In this document: one piece after another, positions 7,741-17,016 of the stretch | Layout: each line of letters begins with the position of its first letter | Position numbering within the stretch: position 1 is the stretch's first letter | Virus record (IMG/VR): IMGVR_UViG_3300030102_005125 | Span: 16,589 to 47,806 of that record | Strand: one strand, 5' to 3' | Source of the DNA: a virus | DNA: 31,218 nucleotides | Position numbers and translations under genes: made by a program | Notes under the pieces: model-generated | The model's input: the letters and a program-made list of their open reading frames with translations, nothing else | Told to the model about the DNA's origin: nothing | The model's database searches: none

Positions 7741-8700
7741 ATGGGATTTTTTGATTCAGCAATAAAGAATATAGTTAAAAAAGCAAAACCGATATTACCT
7801 GTTGCAGCAATGTTTGCTGCACCATATCTTGCACCAAAACTAGGTGCATTTTTAGGAGCTGGTGGTAAGGGTGCAGGTCTAGGTTCTTTACTAAAAGGTT
7901 ATGGTACAAAGTTTGGCGCAATGCCAATGTTACTTAAAGCACCAGTTAGTTCTGGTTTAACAAGTTATGGTATATCGAGACTTATGGGTCAAAAAAACCC
8001 TGAACGTGCAGCGTTATATTCTGCATTAACAGCTGTGCCGTTTTCTTTTATGAAAGCAAATGCTATGGCTAATGCACTGGGTGGTGATGTAAGCGCAATG
8101 GATTTACTCATGGCACCAGGTGGACAACCAATTACACAAACAGTACCAAGATTTGGAGTAGAAGGTGACATGAAGGGTTTACCTTTAAACGTAATGCCTA
8201 AAACTCAATACCTTGGTGATAAAACAAGAACATTATCTGAAGGTATGAAGTTATCAGATTTATTTAGAACACAACAAGCAGGTAAAACTTTCTTAGGCAC
8301 AGATTTACCAGCAGGATCTTTCGATATAAAAGCTGGTATACCTTTACTTGCAGGCACACTTGGTGGCATGCCAACAGATGCACAGGCAGAAGAAATGCAA
8401 ATTGAAAGAGAGAAAAGACGCATGAAACAAATGTATGATATGATGCAAAATCCTTATTATAGTTACGTGCCTAGTGAATTTAAGTTTACGCCTTATGAAA
8501 CAGGCGGCGAGGTCAGTGGCCCAGGTGGCCCAAAAGATGATGCAATAAATGCAAAGTTAAGTGATGGAGAATTTGTTATGACAGCAAAGGCTGTTGAAAA
8601 CTTTGGTAATGGTAGTAGGATGGAGGGCGCAAAGAAGATGTATAAGATGATGAACGCTCTTGATCCTGAGTCTGAAAAACCTTCGGAAGCCATGGTATAA
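7741..8700 (+). CDS. Internal virion protein with 'DDAINAKLSDGEFVMTAKAV' C-terminal motif
   Basis: 319 aa. The first ~130 residues are hydrophobic and rich in Gly and Ala (PVAAMFAAPYLAPKLGAFLG), giving potential membrane-interacting helices. The C-terminal ~60 residues read GGPKDDAINAKLSDGEFVM then TAKAVENFGNGSRMEGAKKM. That motif ('DD.i.A.LSdGEfV...aV...G') recurs at the C-termini of internal or tape-measure-like proteins in many phages. Combined with its position before the large virion proteins, this suggests an ejected or head-internal protein that helps cross the host envelope. The start ATG follows the previous stop after one base. Confidence 0.55.
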   Translation: MGFFDSAIKNIVKKAKPILPVAAMFAAPYLAPKLGAFLGAGGKGAGLGSLLKGYGTKFGAMPMLLKAPVSSGLTSYGISRLMGQKNPERAALYSALTAVPFSFMKANAMANALGGDVSAMDLLMAPGGQPITQTVPRFGVEGDMKGLPLNVMPKTQYLGDKTRTLSEGMKLSDLFRTQQAGKTFLGTDLPAGSFDIKAGIPLLAGTLGGMPTDAQAEEMQIEREKRRMKQMYDMMQNPYYSYVPSEFKFTPYETGGEVSGPGGPKDDAINAKLSDGEFVMTAKAVENFGNGSRMEGAKKMYKMMNALDPESEKPSEAMV

Positions 8701-9147
8701 ATGGATTGGAGATTTTTCGAAGAGAAAGATCTTCATTGGATTCAAAAAGTAAGCAAAGACTTTTTACAAGAATCTCACTGGGGGAATGAAGTGGAGATAA
8801 ACGAAGAAAAAGTTAAAGACTATTTCTTCGCAGCAATGAACAAATCAAATATGTTTGGTATCATTGCTACAAAAAAGGAAGAGCCAATAGGTTTCATGAT
8901 AGGATGCATATTGGAGTTTCCTTACAGTAAAGATACTTTTAGTAGACAATTGGAACTATATGTGGTTCCAGAGGAGAGAGGAAAAATGACTGGTATACAA
9001 TTAATGAAAAAGTTTGTAGATTGGTCAGAGATGAATAAAGTAAAAGAGGTAATATTAAGTGTCTCTGAACAAGTGGGTAGCTTTGATAAAGTTGCAAAAC
9101 GTTTAGGGATGGAAAAAATTGGAACAAATTATAGGAGAGTATTTTGA
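8701..9147 (+). CDS. GNAT-family N-acetyltransferase
   Basis: 148 aa. The GNAT fold is recognisable: an N-terminal helix, strand beta2-beta3 at about 52-72 (MFGIIATKKEEPIGFMIGCI), and beta4 plus motif A at about 84-101 (LELYVVPEERGKMTGIQLMK). The C-terminal strand LGMEKIGTNYRRVF is where GNATs end. The acetyl-CoA pyrophosphate loop, normally R/Q-x-x-G-x-G/A, is ERGKMTG here, so acetyl-CoA binding is probable but the loop is not canonical. The gene starts directly at the previous stop and overlaps the next gene. Its place within a block of virion genes suggests it modifies a virion or host protein, but the substrate cannot be told. Confidence 0.75.
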   Translation: MDWRFFEEKDLHWIQKVSKDFLQESHWGNEVEINEEKVKDYFFAAMNKSNMFGIIATKKEEPIGFMIGCILEFPYSKDTFSRQLELYVVPEERGKMTGIQLMKKFVDWSEMNKVKEVILSVSEQVGSFDKVAKRLGMEKIGTNYRRVF

Positions 9148-10001
9148 GTATACCAGGATTAGGCGACGGTAGCGATCCATCAGGAACCCAGTTTCAGACG
9201 ACGTTTCAACGTGAAGCACCACAGATAGAAGCACGTAAGCTACAGCTTATGGATACAGCTGCAGGATTTGCAAAAGATCCTGTTGATATACCTGTACAAG
9301 AAGTTGTTGATTTCACTGATTTACAAACAGAAGCTTTTAATCGTACAGCTGGTGGTCTTGGTTCTTTTGAACCTTTTATAAACGCAGCAACTCAAAATTT
9401 ACTTGGTAGTACAGCAGCTTATGATCCTATGTCATATCAATCTTTCATGAATCCATTTCAAAATGAAGTTATTTCAGGCATAGAAGATCAATTTGCAAAA
9501 CTACAAAATCAAACTAATTTACAAGCAGCAAAAGCTGGTGCTTTTGGTGGAGCCAGACAAGGTGTGCAAAGTGCAGAATTAGGTAGACAACAAGCACAAG
9601 CTGTCGGTCAAGCACAAGCACAAAATTTTCAACAAGCACAACAAATGGCACAACAGAATTTTCAAAATCAAATGCAAAGAATGGCTCAAGCATCACAAGG
9701 TCTTGGGGCACTCGGTGCACAAAAACAAGCATTGCAACAGGGGGATATTGCATCTGCTATGTCAGCTGGTTCAGTACAGCAGCAACGTGCACAACAAATA
9801 CAAGACGCACAATATCGTGAAAATATACAACAGCTTTATGAGCCGTTTCAACGTCTTGGTTTTGTTAGTGACATTTATCAAGGCATGCCATCTAGTGGTA
9901 TGGCTACAACCATGGGCACTTCACCAACGGTCAACCCATTAGCACAAGCTGTAGGTACTGGTATTCAAGGATTGGCTGCATACGAAGCGTTAAAGAATTA
10001 G
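9144..10001 (+). CDS. Gln-rich internal virion / ejection-type protein
   Basis: 285 aa, with a TTG start at 9144 overlapping the previous TGA, supported by AGGAGAG seven to eleven bases upstream. Residues ~100-135 carry SYQSFMNPFQNEVISGIED and then KAGAFGGARQGVQSAELGR. This is the 'NPY...V......GAFGGsR....E' motif common to phage internal or injected proteins. The following ~80 residues are a Gln/Ala-rich helical or coiled-coil stretch (QQAQAVGQAQAQNFQQAQ). The C-terminus is Gly/Ala rich. Likely packaged in the virion and ejected with DNA; family name uncertain. Non-ATG start may lower expression relative to neighbours. Confidence 0.6.
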   Translation: MSIPGLGDGSDPSGTQFQTTFQREAPQIEARKLQLMDTAAGFAKDPVDIPVQEVVDFTDLQTEAFNRTAGGLGSFEPFINAATQNLLGSTAAYDPMSYQSFMNPFQNEVISGIEDQFAKLQNQTNLQAAKAGAFGGARQGVQSAELGRQQAQAVGQAQAQNFQQAQQMAQQNFQNQMQRMAQASQGLGALGAQKQALQQGDIASAMSAGSVQQQRAQQIQDAQYRENIQQLYEPFQRLGFVSDIYQGMPSSGMATTMGTSPTVNPLAQAVGTGIQGLAAYEALKN

Positions 10002-10007
10002 GGTCTT

Positions 10008-11843
10008 ATGGTTAGTGCAATACTAAGACCTTTGTTTCAAAGAACAGCTAGAGGTTTCAACACACCGCAAGGTAGAATGTTTACGCTTGGCATGATGCCT
10101 CCAATGATTGACTCTATTACAGATCAAAGTGGTCTTACTCCTGCAGATTTTGACACTGATGTAACAGAGGATATAAACACAGAAATAAACGTAACATCAA
10201 AAGATCCTGAACCGAAAGGACCTGCGGATGGACCTACGGTTTCTGCTCAAGAACAATCAGCAGAAGAAGAAATAGTTAACGAACAATCTCTTACAACAAA
10301 CGAAGGAGCTGGTACAGAAACAGATAATTTTGCATCAAATGAAGTACAAAACGATCCTGCAATAGCAAACTATATAGACAATGACAGTGTACAAAGAATA
10401 AATACTTACAAAGATGTTATAAAACAGTTTATAGGAGATTCTTCTGGTGACAAATTACAGAAGGTTGCACTATTAATGCAAATAGGATCTTCATTGATGT
10501 CAGGTAGAACAAATCAACCAGGCCTTAGAGGGTTCTTTGATGTAGTAGGACAAACAGGACAACAAACTGCACCACTCTTATTTGAAATGGGTGTACAAAA
10601 AGCAAAAGCTGATCGTGAAATAGGAGCTGCTGCATTAGATTTATACTTTGAACAGATGGAAGACATGTCAGACAGAAGTGGTCCATATGTCATGGTATAT
10701 CAAAATTACAAAACAGAAGATGATGGCAGTTTATCTTTAGATGCAAAAGGTCGACCAATTAAATTAGAAAAACCACTTAAAGTATTGACGGTGAAAAGAA
10801 CAAGTCCAGAAGAAAGTAAATTTTATGGATTCAATCAAGCGTATGGTTTTGATGTATTTAGTTTCGTTGAAGCTGGTGAAGGTCAAGATGCATTTGGATT
10901 AAACTATGCTGATCAAGTAAATGTAAAAGGTGATGCATCTTCTGATGGTCAAATAGAATACGCACAATATGTTAAACGTGGATTAATACCACTAGCAAAT
11001 GAAATTATACCGCTAATTATTGAACGACCAGATCTAATTGGTGCATCTGGTGAGATAGGAAAAATAGTAGGACCACTAGCACAGGTTTTTGAAGAATTCA
11101 CAGGGCAAGTAATTGCAGGTGATTTTGATTCTCCAGATCCTACAGGTTCAGGATTTGCTGTTCGTGAAACAGCAAACGGCACGATGAATATTGGTGGTGT
11201 ATCGGTGCCTGTATTTATTGATAGAAACAATAAATATGGAGGTAATGGATTAACACAAGATAGATACGGCGCAGGTTTAGGTGGTGATGACTATGGTGCA
11301 GATGCTAATGGACAACCTTATAGAGCGTATGTTGTTGCAGACACATTTACAAAACTTTTACAATCTGGTGGTGAACGATCTGTACTGGAAACATTTGAAA
11401 CAACATTAGGTTTGATGTTAGCAAGAGACAGACAGCCAACTGGTCGTATGTTAGCAGACGTTTTACGTAGATCATTTGAAGACGTAAGATTAACAGGTAT
11501 TGGTGGTCGTACAACAGACAAAGCAATTATACAAAACTATGTAAAAATATATAATCAATTATATAATAACATGTCAGGTGCTTTAACACTTGCTGGTTAT
11601 GACAAAGAAAAACAACCAGATTTCTTTACAATAGAAGGATCTAAAAAATTAGAAAATGCATACTACAATTGGTTATCAAATAATCCAGAAGAACGAACGC
11701 TTAATCTTGATATATCAGGTGGCATGGGATACGCAGACTGGATGAAAAGTTTTGAAGGTAACATACAAGTAGATCATAATGAAAATATGAAACAAAGTGA
11801 CACGACTTATGAAAGTATACTCAATAAATACGGATTAAATTAA
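10008..11843 (+). CDS. Large structural / internal virion protein (611 aa)
   Basis: 611 aa. A basic, Met-rich N-terminus (residues 1-35) is followed by an acidic, Thr/Glu-rich, probably disordered region (to ~125). A mixed alpha/beta body follows, without a catalytic motif that I can recognise. The segment KVALLMQIGSSLMSGRTNQPGL followed by FFDVVGQTGQQTAPLLFEM (about 155-195) resembles the helical segments of phage internal core proteins. Downstream coupling is by TAATG to the 1086-aa gene. By size, order and context it is one of the internal or ejected virion proteins of a short-tailed phage; function is inferred only. Confidence 0.6.
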   Translation: MVSAILRPLFQRTARGFNTPQGRMFTLGMMPPMIDSITDQSGLTPADFDTDVTEDINTEINVTSKDPEPKGPADGPTVSAQEQSAEEEIVNEQSLTTNEGAGTETDNFASNEVQNDPAIANYIDNDSVQRINTYKDVIKQFIGDSSGDKLQKVALLMQIGSSLMSGRTNQPGLRGFFDVVGQTGQQTAPLLFEMGVQKAKADREIGAAALDLYFEQMEDMSDRSGPYVMVYQNYKTEDDGSLSLDAKGRPIKLEKPLKVLTVKRTSPEESKFYGFNQAYGFDVFSFVEAGEGQDAFGLNYADQVNVKGDASSDGQIEYAQYVKRGLIPLANEIIPLIIERPDLIGASGEIGKIVGPLAQVFEEFTGQVIAGDFDSPDPTGSGFAVRETANGTMNIGGVSVPVFIDRNNKYGGNGLTQDRYGAGLGGDDYGADANGQPYRAYVVADTFTKLLQSGGERSVLETFETTLGLMLARDRQPTGRMLADVLRRSFEDVRLTGIGGRTTDKAIIQNYVKIYNQLYNNMSGALTLAGYDKEKQPDFFTIEGSKKLENAYYNWLSNNPEERTLNLDISGGMGYADWMKSFEGNIQVDHNENMKQSDTTYESILNKYGLN

Positions 11844-14800
11844 TGGTAGATGTAACAACAAAACAGTTTGAAAAAGCGGCATCAGACTTAGATGCAAAAG
11901 ATAAAAAGTTTGTAAGTAAAACTGAAGGTGGTGTGCCGCAAACAAAGGCAGAAGAAATAATTGCAAAGAATAGAAAAACAATGGAGCCCGTAGCAGAGGC
12001 TTTTCGAGCACCATTTCAATTATTAGGTAATTTACTTGCACCAGGAAGTCCTTTTGGAAAAGATAATCCTTTTATATCAGATCAAGCAACGCGTGATGCA
12101 AGAGCTTTGGAATTACAAAATCTAAAAACATATAGAGAAAAAAGAGATACTGTTAGAGACAACGTAGTTAATATAATCGCAAGAGCAAAAGAAAAATACC
12201 CTGACATGAATCAACAACAAGCAGCTGAACTTGATGCTGATATACAAGCTTATATTAGATCCATGGGTCTATCACAAAAAGATTTTACAACTATAACACC
12301 AAGCACTTTGCTTATGGAAGATGAGTTTGGTTTATACACATCCACACCAAATCCTTATCCTGTTGTAGAGGCTGGACAAGAAATGGTTGCAGGAACAGTT
12401 GGTGCTTTGAAAGGATTTAAAGCAGGACCAGTTCTATTAGACGCATTCAACAATCCGTATAGATATGGAACAAAAGGATTAGCTTCTAGATTTATGGCTG
12501 GCATGGCACGTGGTGGTAAGGTGCCTGGACCATGGTGGGCAAAAGCGTTAGGTGCAATCATTGGTGGTGCTGCAGGTGTAGGCATAGCTGATTATGGATA
12601 TGAAGTTCAATTAGATATAATGAACAAAGCTGGCACAGCGAAAAAGTTTCTAAAAAATAGTGACAATCAAATGTTAGAATTGATGTCAAATGCAATACCG
12701 GAAAGATTAACATTTGGTCCTGAGGGTATTAATCGTCCTGATCAAGTCACAAGAATAAAAGGCGCATTAAAAGATGCAGCGATTGATGGTGCAATATCTA
12801 GTGTTTTCTTTGGAGCAAGACCTGCCTATTATGTAACAAGAAGATTCATTGGTGGTAATGTATTTGGTATGTTTAAACCAAGAGCAGGATCTAGAGTGCC
12901 TGCTGGTAAAGAAGTTTTAGATGCAGAACAAAGATTATATCAGTCTGGTAAATTTTCTACCATGCTACAAGAAGATCCGTTGACAAAAGAATTTGTTGAA
13001 ACATCTATAGGTGGTCGTACACAAGATATAAAATTAAATATACCTATTATCGGTAATTTAATGACAAGATTGATAAGAAGCCCTGTATTTAATTTTTTAA
13101 GCCCAGCAGAACTAAAAACACCATTAAAACAAGTTGGTGATTTACTACCACAAACTCAAAAAATGGTAGGCACAGACGTTCAAAGATCAGACGTTGGTTC
13201 TCCTATGCTTTCAGGTTTTATGAAACTTCTTGGTCGTGCGCCAGTCATAGGCACAAGAATATATAAAAACAAAGCAGATCAAATGAACGCTTACATGGAT
13301 CTTGGTGGTAGCATAATACAAAAATTAACGTTTGCTCCTATGATAAATGCTGCTGAACATGGAGTAAAAATACAAGATTTAGGTCTTGCTGTTGCAAGAG
13401 GATTTAGAGAGGCTGCTGCAGGAAAACAACAATTGTTATTAGAGGCAGCTAGAAAATACGGTGCTGTTGTAGATGACTCTACACTAGTTAATGAAGCAAA
13501 AAGAATATATCAAAGAGCTTTAGCACAAAGACAAATAGTGCCAACAGAAGAAGGCACAGCTGCGGTTAAGAAAGCAGTTCCAGAACCTTTCATTGATTTT
13601 TTAAAAACTCAAGTCATAGATCCTGGTATTGCAGGTGCTAGAACAATAGAACAATATTATGGTCTTCGTGATCAAATGGATAAATTATATAATAAGTTTT
13701 TAAAGAATGCAGATGGTGAAAGCCAAGCAGATATTTTAAATATATACAAAGCATGGGAAGCAGATATTGGTAGCTTATCAAAATCAGGTATACCTGAAGT
13801 AGAAAAATTATGGCGTGATTATGAAAAGTTTGTAAGCAATGGCATGTTGATGTTTGGAACAAAAGCAGGAAAAGCTTTAACAGGTGGAGTTAAAAGATAC
13901 GGGTACAGTATTAATTTTGATCCGGATCGTCAAGCAACAAATTTATTTGAAACTGTAATTGACATAGCTAGAAAAGATCCAGCGAACGCTGCCACAAATT
14001 TAGCTACAATGAAAAATATAGTTGGAGACAAAGCTTATTATGAAGGATTAGGTATTTACTTAAATAAAGTATTTAACAATTCAATTGTACAAAAAGACGG
14101 CGCAGAGTTATTTGATGGTGAAGCATTCAAACGTGCACTTGGTTTAGGAAAAGACAATCCTTTAAAAACATTATTTGAAAAAGCATTACCAGGACCACAG
14201 ATATCTAAAATAGTAGTACGTGATGGACAAACTGGAGCTGTAAGAGAATTTGATAATCTTAATTTTAATGAAGGATTGAAAGGCATACAATATGAATTTG
14301 CACAAGGTATAACTGGTAAACAAGCAGCACAGTTACCAACGCTAAAAGATTTAGATGATTTCGCGACAATCATGTCTGCAGCTGCAGCCAACGGTATACC
14401 AGAGATAAGCACTTTCATGGCACGTCGTGCAGTAATGGGTGGTATACGTTCAGGTATTAAATCAGCACTACCACAATCTGCTTTAGGATTACAAACAAAA
14501 ACAGTAGCGGCTGGTGCATTAAGTGCGTTTGGTGCTGGTTGGTTAATACCAGCAGCTTTGGCGTATGGTGTAAGATACATGGGTGGAATAATAACAAGCC
14601 CACCTTCTCTTCGTGCCTACAGAAACATATTAGATGACACACTGCCAGAGCAAGTTAGATTCGCTAACTTTGTACGTCTTGTAAGATTACGTCCTGAAGA
14701 ATGGCAGGAATTTGATCGTGAATTAGCAGAGATTGAAAAAGAACAAAGATATAGAGAACAAGTTGGACAAAGCATGGCACCAGCAAGAAGTGCACTAGAA

Positions 14801-15103
14801 ATATTTGGTGAAGCTGGTAAAGATCTTTTAGATAAAGGTAAAGGAATAGTAGAAGATACAATGGGCACACCAGGTCAATCGCCTGCAATGAACATATTAG
14901 ATAGAATACAAAATCCTCCTCAACCAGATTCAAATTATTTTGCAGATGAAGTATCAAGTATTGGTTCTTCAATAATGCAAAACCCTAACATGAATCCTGC
15001 AGCTGCAGCTTCCTTGTACGAAGGAAACTTGGACCAGGCACTCGCTAACAGAGTGGCACCACGTATGGCGGCAAGAGGTGGCATAATATCTTTGGTAAGT
15101 TAA
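11843..15103 (+). CDS. Giant internal virion (ejection) protein, 1086 aa
   Basis: 1086 aa, the largest gene in the window. It is mostly helical and Lys/Ala-rich. A Gly-zipper-like hydrophobic helix at about 230-250 (ALGAIIGGAAGVGIADYG) and another strongly hydrophobic segment at about 885-918 (TVAAGALSAFGAGWLIPAAL) could insert into the host membrane. I found no lytic transglycosylase signature (no clear 'ES.f...A.S..GA.GlmQ'). Large helical proteins in this position correspond to the ejected core proteins of T7-like and P22-like phages, which form a channel through the cell envelope. That role is inference from size, composition, membrane-active segments and order. TAATG couplings at both ends. 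Confidence 0.6.
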   Translation: MVDVTTKQFEKAASDLDAKDKKFVSKTEGGVPQTKAEEIIAKNRKTMEPVAEAFRAPFQLLGNLLAPGSPFGKDNPFISDQATRDARALELQNLKTYREKRDTVRDNVVNIIARAKEKYPDMNQQQAAELDADIQAYIRSMGLSQKDFTTITPSTLLMEDEFGLYTSTPNPYPVVEAGQEMVAGTVGALKGFKAGPVLLDAFNNPYRYGTKGLASRFMAGMARGGKVPGPWWAKALGAIIGGAAGVGIADYGYEVQLDIMNKAGTAKKFLKNSDNQMLELMSNAIPERLTFGPEGINRPDQVTRIKGALKDAAIDGAISSVFFGARPAYYVTRRFIGGNVFGMFKPRAGSRVPAGKEVLDAEQRLYQSGKFSTMLQEDPLTKEFVETSIGGRTQDIKLNIPIIGNLMTRLIRSPVFNFLSPAELKTPLKQVGDLLPQTQKMVGTDVQRSDVGSPMLSGFMKLLGRAPVIGTRIYKNKADQMNAYMDLGGSIIQKLTFAPMINAAEHGVKIQDLGLAVARGFREAAAGKQQLLLEAARKYGAVVDDSTLVNEAKRIYQRALAQRQIVPTEEGTAAVKKAVPEPFIDFLKTQVIDPGIAGARTIEQYYGLRDQMDKLYNKFLKNADGESQADILNIYKAWEADIGSLSKSGIPEVEKLWRDYEKFVSNGMLMFGTKAGKALTGGVKRYGYSINFDPDRQATNLFETVIDIARKDPANAATNLATMKNIVGDKAYYEGLGIYLNKVFNNSIVQKDGAELFDGEAFKRALGLGKDNPLKTLFEKALPGPQISKIVVRDGQTGAVREFDNLNFNEGLKGIQYEFAQGITGKQAAQLPTLKDLDDFATIMSAAAANGIPEISTFMARRAVMGGIRSGIKSALPQSALGLQTKTVAAGALSAFGAGWLIPAALAYGVRYMGGIITSPPSLRAYRNILDDTLPEQVRFANFVRLVRLRPEEWQEFDRELAEIEKEQRYREQVGQSMAPARSALEIFGEAGKDLLDKGKGIVEDTMGTPGQSPAMNILDRIQNPPQPDSNYFADEVSSIGSSIMQNPNMNPAAAASLYEGNLDQALANRVAPRMAARGGIISLVS

Positions 15104-15306
15104 TGAGTATAAGAGACGCAGTGTGGATCATAGGAATATTTATAGCATTAGGTGCTACATGGGGAATGACATCACAGCGTATCAATGCAATGGAACGTGA
15201 CATAGATAGAATAGAAGAAGCACTTATTTTATTTACAAAAATGGAAGCTAGAATAGCGGTCATAGAAAACGAAATAAAAAACATAAATAAAAAATTAGAT
15301 AAATAA
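15103..15306 (+). CDS. Small membrane-anchored coiled-coil protein (holin or spanin candidate)
   Basis: 67 aa. One N-terminal membrane segment (VWIIGIFIALGATWGM, about residues 7-22) is followed by a ~45-residue heptad-patterned helix (INAMERDIDRIEEALILFTK then MEARIAVIENEIKNINKKLD). A single transmembrane segment with a charged coiled coil fits small holins or inner-membrane spanin-like proteins. It lies two genes before the lysozyme, which supports a lysis role, but no partner outer-membrane lipoprotein is evident. TAATG overlaps on both sides place it firmly in the late operon. A tail-associated anchor is the alternative. Confidence 0.65.
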   Translation: MSIRDAVWIIGIFIALGATWGMTSQRINAMERDIDRIEEALILFTKMEARIAVIENEIKNINKKLDK

Positions 15307-15884
15307 TGACTAGAAGAGAACGTTATATAGCAAAGAAAAATAATCCATCAGATATTGGAAATTATGACATAGATCAATTATATAATAGATTAGCTCCTGG
15401 TTATAGTGATGTAGAAAAATTTTCTACTCCAAGTGGGCGAAATCCAATACAAGTGCCTTTCTTTTTACCTCCAGATGATGAACCAAGATTAGATCTTCCA
15501 AAGTTTGAAACAACTCCATTAAAAAAAGGTGATCCTGGATCTACATTTTATCCTGATGAATTTAGAGGATTTATACCTAAAAAAGGTTTTCCTGATGTAT
15601 TAAGACAAGATACCGACCCTGAATCTCTTTTATATCTTTTAGGTGATCTTAGAAATATAGGTGCGCTAGATTTTCAAGGTGGCATAATGGATGCTTTTCC
15701 AAAAGAAGGAATGACACCCGGTAGAGATTTTGAAGGTGCATCAAACATACCGCACATAAGCGGATATATGGATTATTTTAATACTTTATCACCAAGAGAA
15801 ATTCAAGGATTAGGTTCTATATTTAAAAAAATGTATCGTGACGCAGCGATAGACAAAAAATTATATGATTTTTATAATATATAA
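15306..15884 (+). CDS. Conserved hypothetical protein before the lysozyme
   Basis: 192 aa. The N-terminus is basic (TRRERYIAKKNNPSD). A Pro/Asp/Phe-rich middle (NPIQVPFFLPPDDEPRLDLP) follows, then short motifs such as PGSTFYPDEFRGFIPKKGF and GGIMDAFPKEGMTPG. The C-terminal ~35 residues are helical (LSPREIQGLGSIFKKMYRDA). No catalytic motif or membrane segment is seen. Composition resembles the other Pro/Asp-rich virion-associated protein at 6990-7739. It overlaps the preceding gene (TAATG), and its stop overlaps the ribosome site of the lysozyme gene. Function unknown; a minor virion protein is plausible. Confidence 0.55.
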   Translation: MTRRERYIAKKNNPSDIGNYDIDQLYNRLAPGYSDVEKFSTPSGRNPIQVPFFLPPDDEPRLDLPKFETTPLKKGDPGSTFYPDEFRGFIPKKGFPDVLRQDTDPESLLYLLGDLRNIGALDFQGGIMDAFPKEGMTPGRDFEGASNIPHISGYMDYFNTLSPREIQGLGSIFKKMYRDAAIDKKLYDFYNI

Positions 15885-15898
15885 AGGAGAATAATAAT

Positions 15899-16339
15899 AT
15901 GATTGACATGGATAAACTTTTAGAATCTGTAAAACGACATGAAGGATACAGAAACAAGGTATACCTAGATACCTTAGGAAAGAGAACGGTGGGCGTAGGC
16001 CACCTGTGTGTAGAAAATTTTTGGGAAGATGACAAAGAATATGAAGAAGATTTTTTGATGGGTATATTAGAAAAAGATTTACAGTCTGCAATTGATCAAG
16101 CAGATGACATGTGCAAAAATTTAACAATAAGTGATGATGCAAAAATTATAATCATTGAAATGATTTTCCAGCTTGGGGGGACAGGAGTTTCCAAGTTCAG
16201 GAAAATGTGGCAGGCGCTTCAGCAAGATCCACCAGATTACGCCGAAGCGTCAGTCCAAATGCTTGATTCACGATGGGCAAAACAGACACCTAACCGTGCA
16301 AAAGAAATGGCTAGGCATATGTCAGAGTGTGTGGTATAA
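15899..16339 (+). CDS. T4-type lysozyme / endolysin (GH24 muramidase)
   Basis: 146 aa. The N-terminus carries the GH24 active site: KRHEGYRNKVYLDTLGKRTV then GVGHL. By alignment with T4 lysozyme (Glu11, Asp20, Thr26), the catalytic triad is Glu15, Asp24 and Thr30. The C-terminal lobe keeps the helical pattern seen in GH24 enzymes (MIFQLGGTGVSKFRKMWQAL and DSRWAKQTPNRAKEMA, the latter matching the usual 'W..QtP.Ra'). It cleaves the MurNAc-GlcNAc bond of peptidoglycan for host lysis. No signal peptide is visible, so it would need a holin. Strong ribosome site AAAGGAG ahead of ATG 15899. A second peptidoglycan hydrolase of another family occurs at 25771-26292. Confidence 0.9.
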   Translation: MIDMDKLLESVKRHEGYRNKVYLDTLGKRTVGVGHLCVENFWEDDKEYEEDFLMGILEKDLQSAIDQADDMCKNLTISDDAKIIIIEMIFQLGGTGVSKFRKMWQALQQDPPDYAEASVQMLDSRWAKQTPNRAKEMARHMSECVV

Positions 16340-16346
16340 TGCCACA

Positions 16347-17015
16347 GTGCAATTAGTTAAGAAATATAATTACGCAGAATTAAAAAGAAAAGAAGGGGAC
16401 ACAAGGTTATATTTAACACCTGATGGTGAAGCTTTGCCTTCTGTAACCAGTATATTATCTAAAACAAAAGATAAATCTTTTCTAAAAAAATGGCGTGCCA
16501 AAGTTGGTGAAGAAGAAGCAGAAAAAATAATACGTGATTCTGCTAAGATTGGGACCGCGCTCCACCTATACATAGAACGTTTTGTGAACGGAGATAAATA
16601 CAAAGATTTGACAAAAGTTGGTGTTCAAGCAGAAAAAATGGCACAGAAAATAATTGATGAAGCTTTTAAAGATATAACAGAAATATGGGGATCAGAAGTA
16701 CATTTGTATAATCCAGGCAAATATGCTGGCACAACAGATATGGTGGGTGTTTACAAAAATAAACCTACAATTATAGATTTTAAACAAACCAATAGACCAA
16801 AGAAAAGAGAATGGGTACAGGATTATTTAATGCAACTAGCAGCGTACGCCGCGGCTCACAATGCAATATTTAATACTGAAATTGAACAAGGTGTGGTGTT
16901 AATGTGTTCTCGTGATTTAACGTTTCAAAGATTCGAATTGACAGGTGAGAATTTTGTACGCGCTACTAATGCATTTATGAAAAAATTGGATGCATACAAT
17001 GCAAGCATAATCTAA
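16347..17015 (+). CDS. PD-(D/E)XK nuclease (RecB/Cas4-like exonuclease)
   Basis: About 222 aa from the GTG at 16347. The open frame continues upstream to 16173, but that part overlaps the lysozyme gene in another frame and looks non-coding; the recognisable protein begins QLVKKYNYAELKRKEG. PD-(D/E)XK motifs in order: GTALHLYIERF (His73), SEVHLYNPGKYAG (Glu117), TTDMVGV (Asp131), TIIDFKQT (Asp144, Lys146), and the helical QLAAY motif (Gln163, Tyr167). This matches phage RecB-family exonucleases that resect or degrade DNA during recombination. Its stop is one base from the stop of the minus-strand helicase, so the two genes converge. The start is uncertain because no good ribosome site precedes it. 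Confidence 0.8.
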   Translation: MQLVKKYNYAELKRKEGDTRLYLTPDGEALPSVTSILSKTKDKSFLKKWRAKVGEEEAEKIIRDSAKIGTALHLYIERFVNGDKYKDLTKVGVQAEKMAQKIIDEAFKDITEIWGSEVHLYNPGKYAGTTDMVGVYKNKPTIIDFKQTNRPKKREWVQDYLMQLAAYAAAHNAIFNTEIEQGVVLMCSRDLTFQRFELTGENFVRATNAFMKKLDAYNASII

Positions 17016-17016
17016 A

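Noticed and set aside
14056-14580. 174-codon open frame on the minus strand
   Set aside because: Lies wholly within the 1086-aa virion gene in antisense, has no ribosome site and no recognisable domain.
16173-16346. Upstream extension of the PD-(D/E)XK nuclease frame
   Set aside because: Overlaps the lysozyme gene in a different frame and reads as low-quality sequence; the nuclease homology starts only after 16347.
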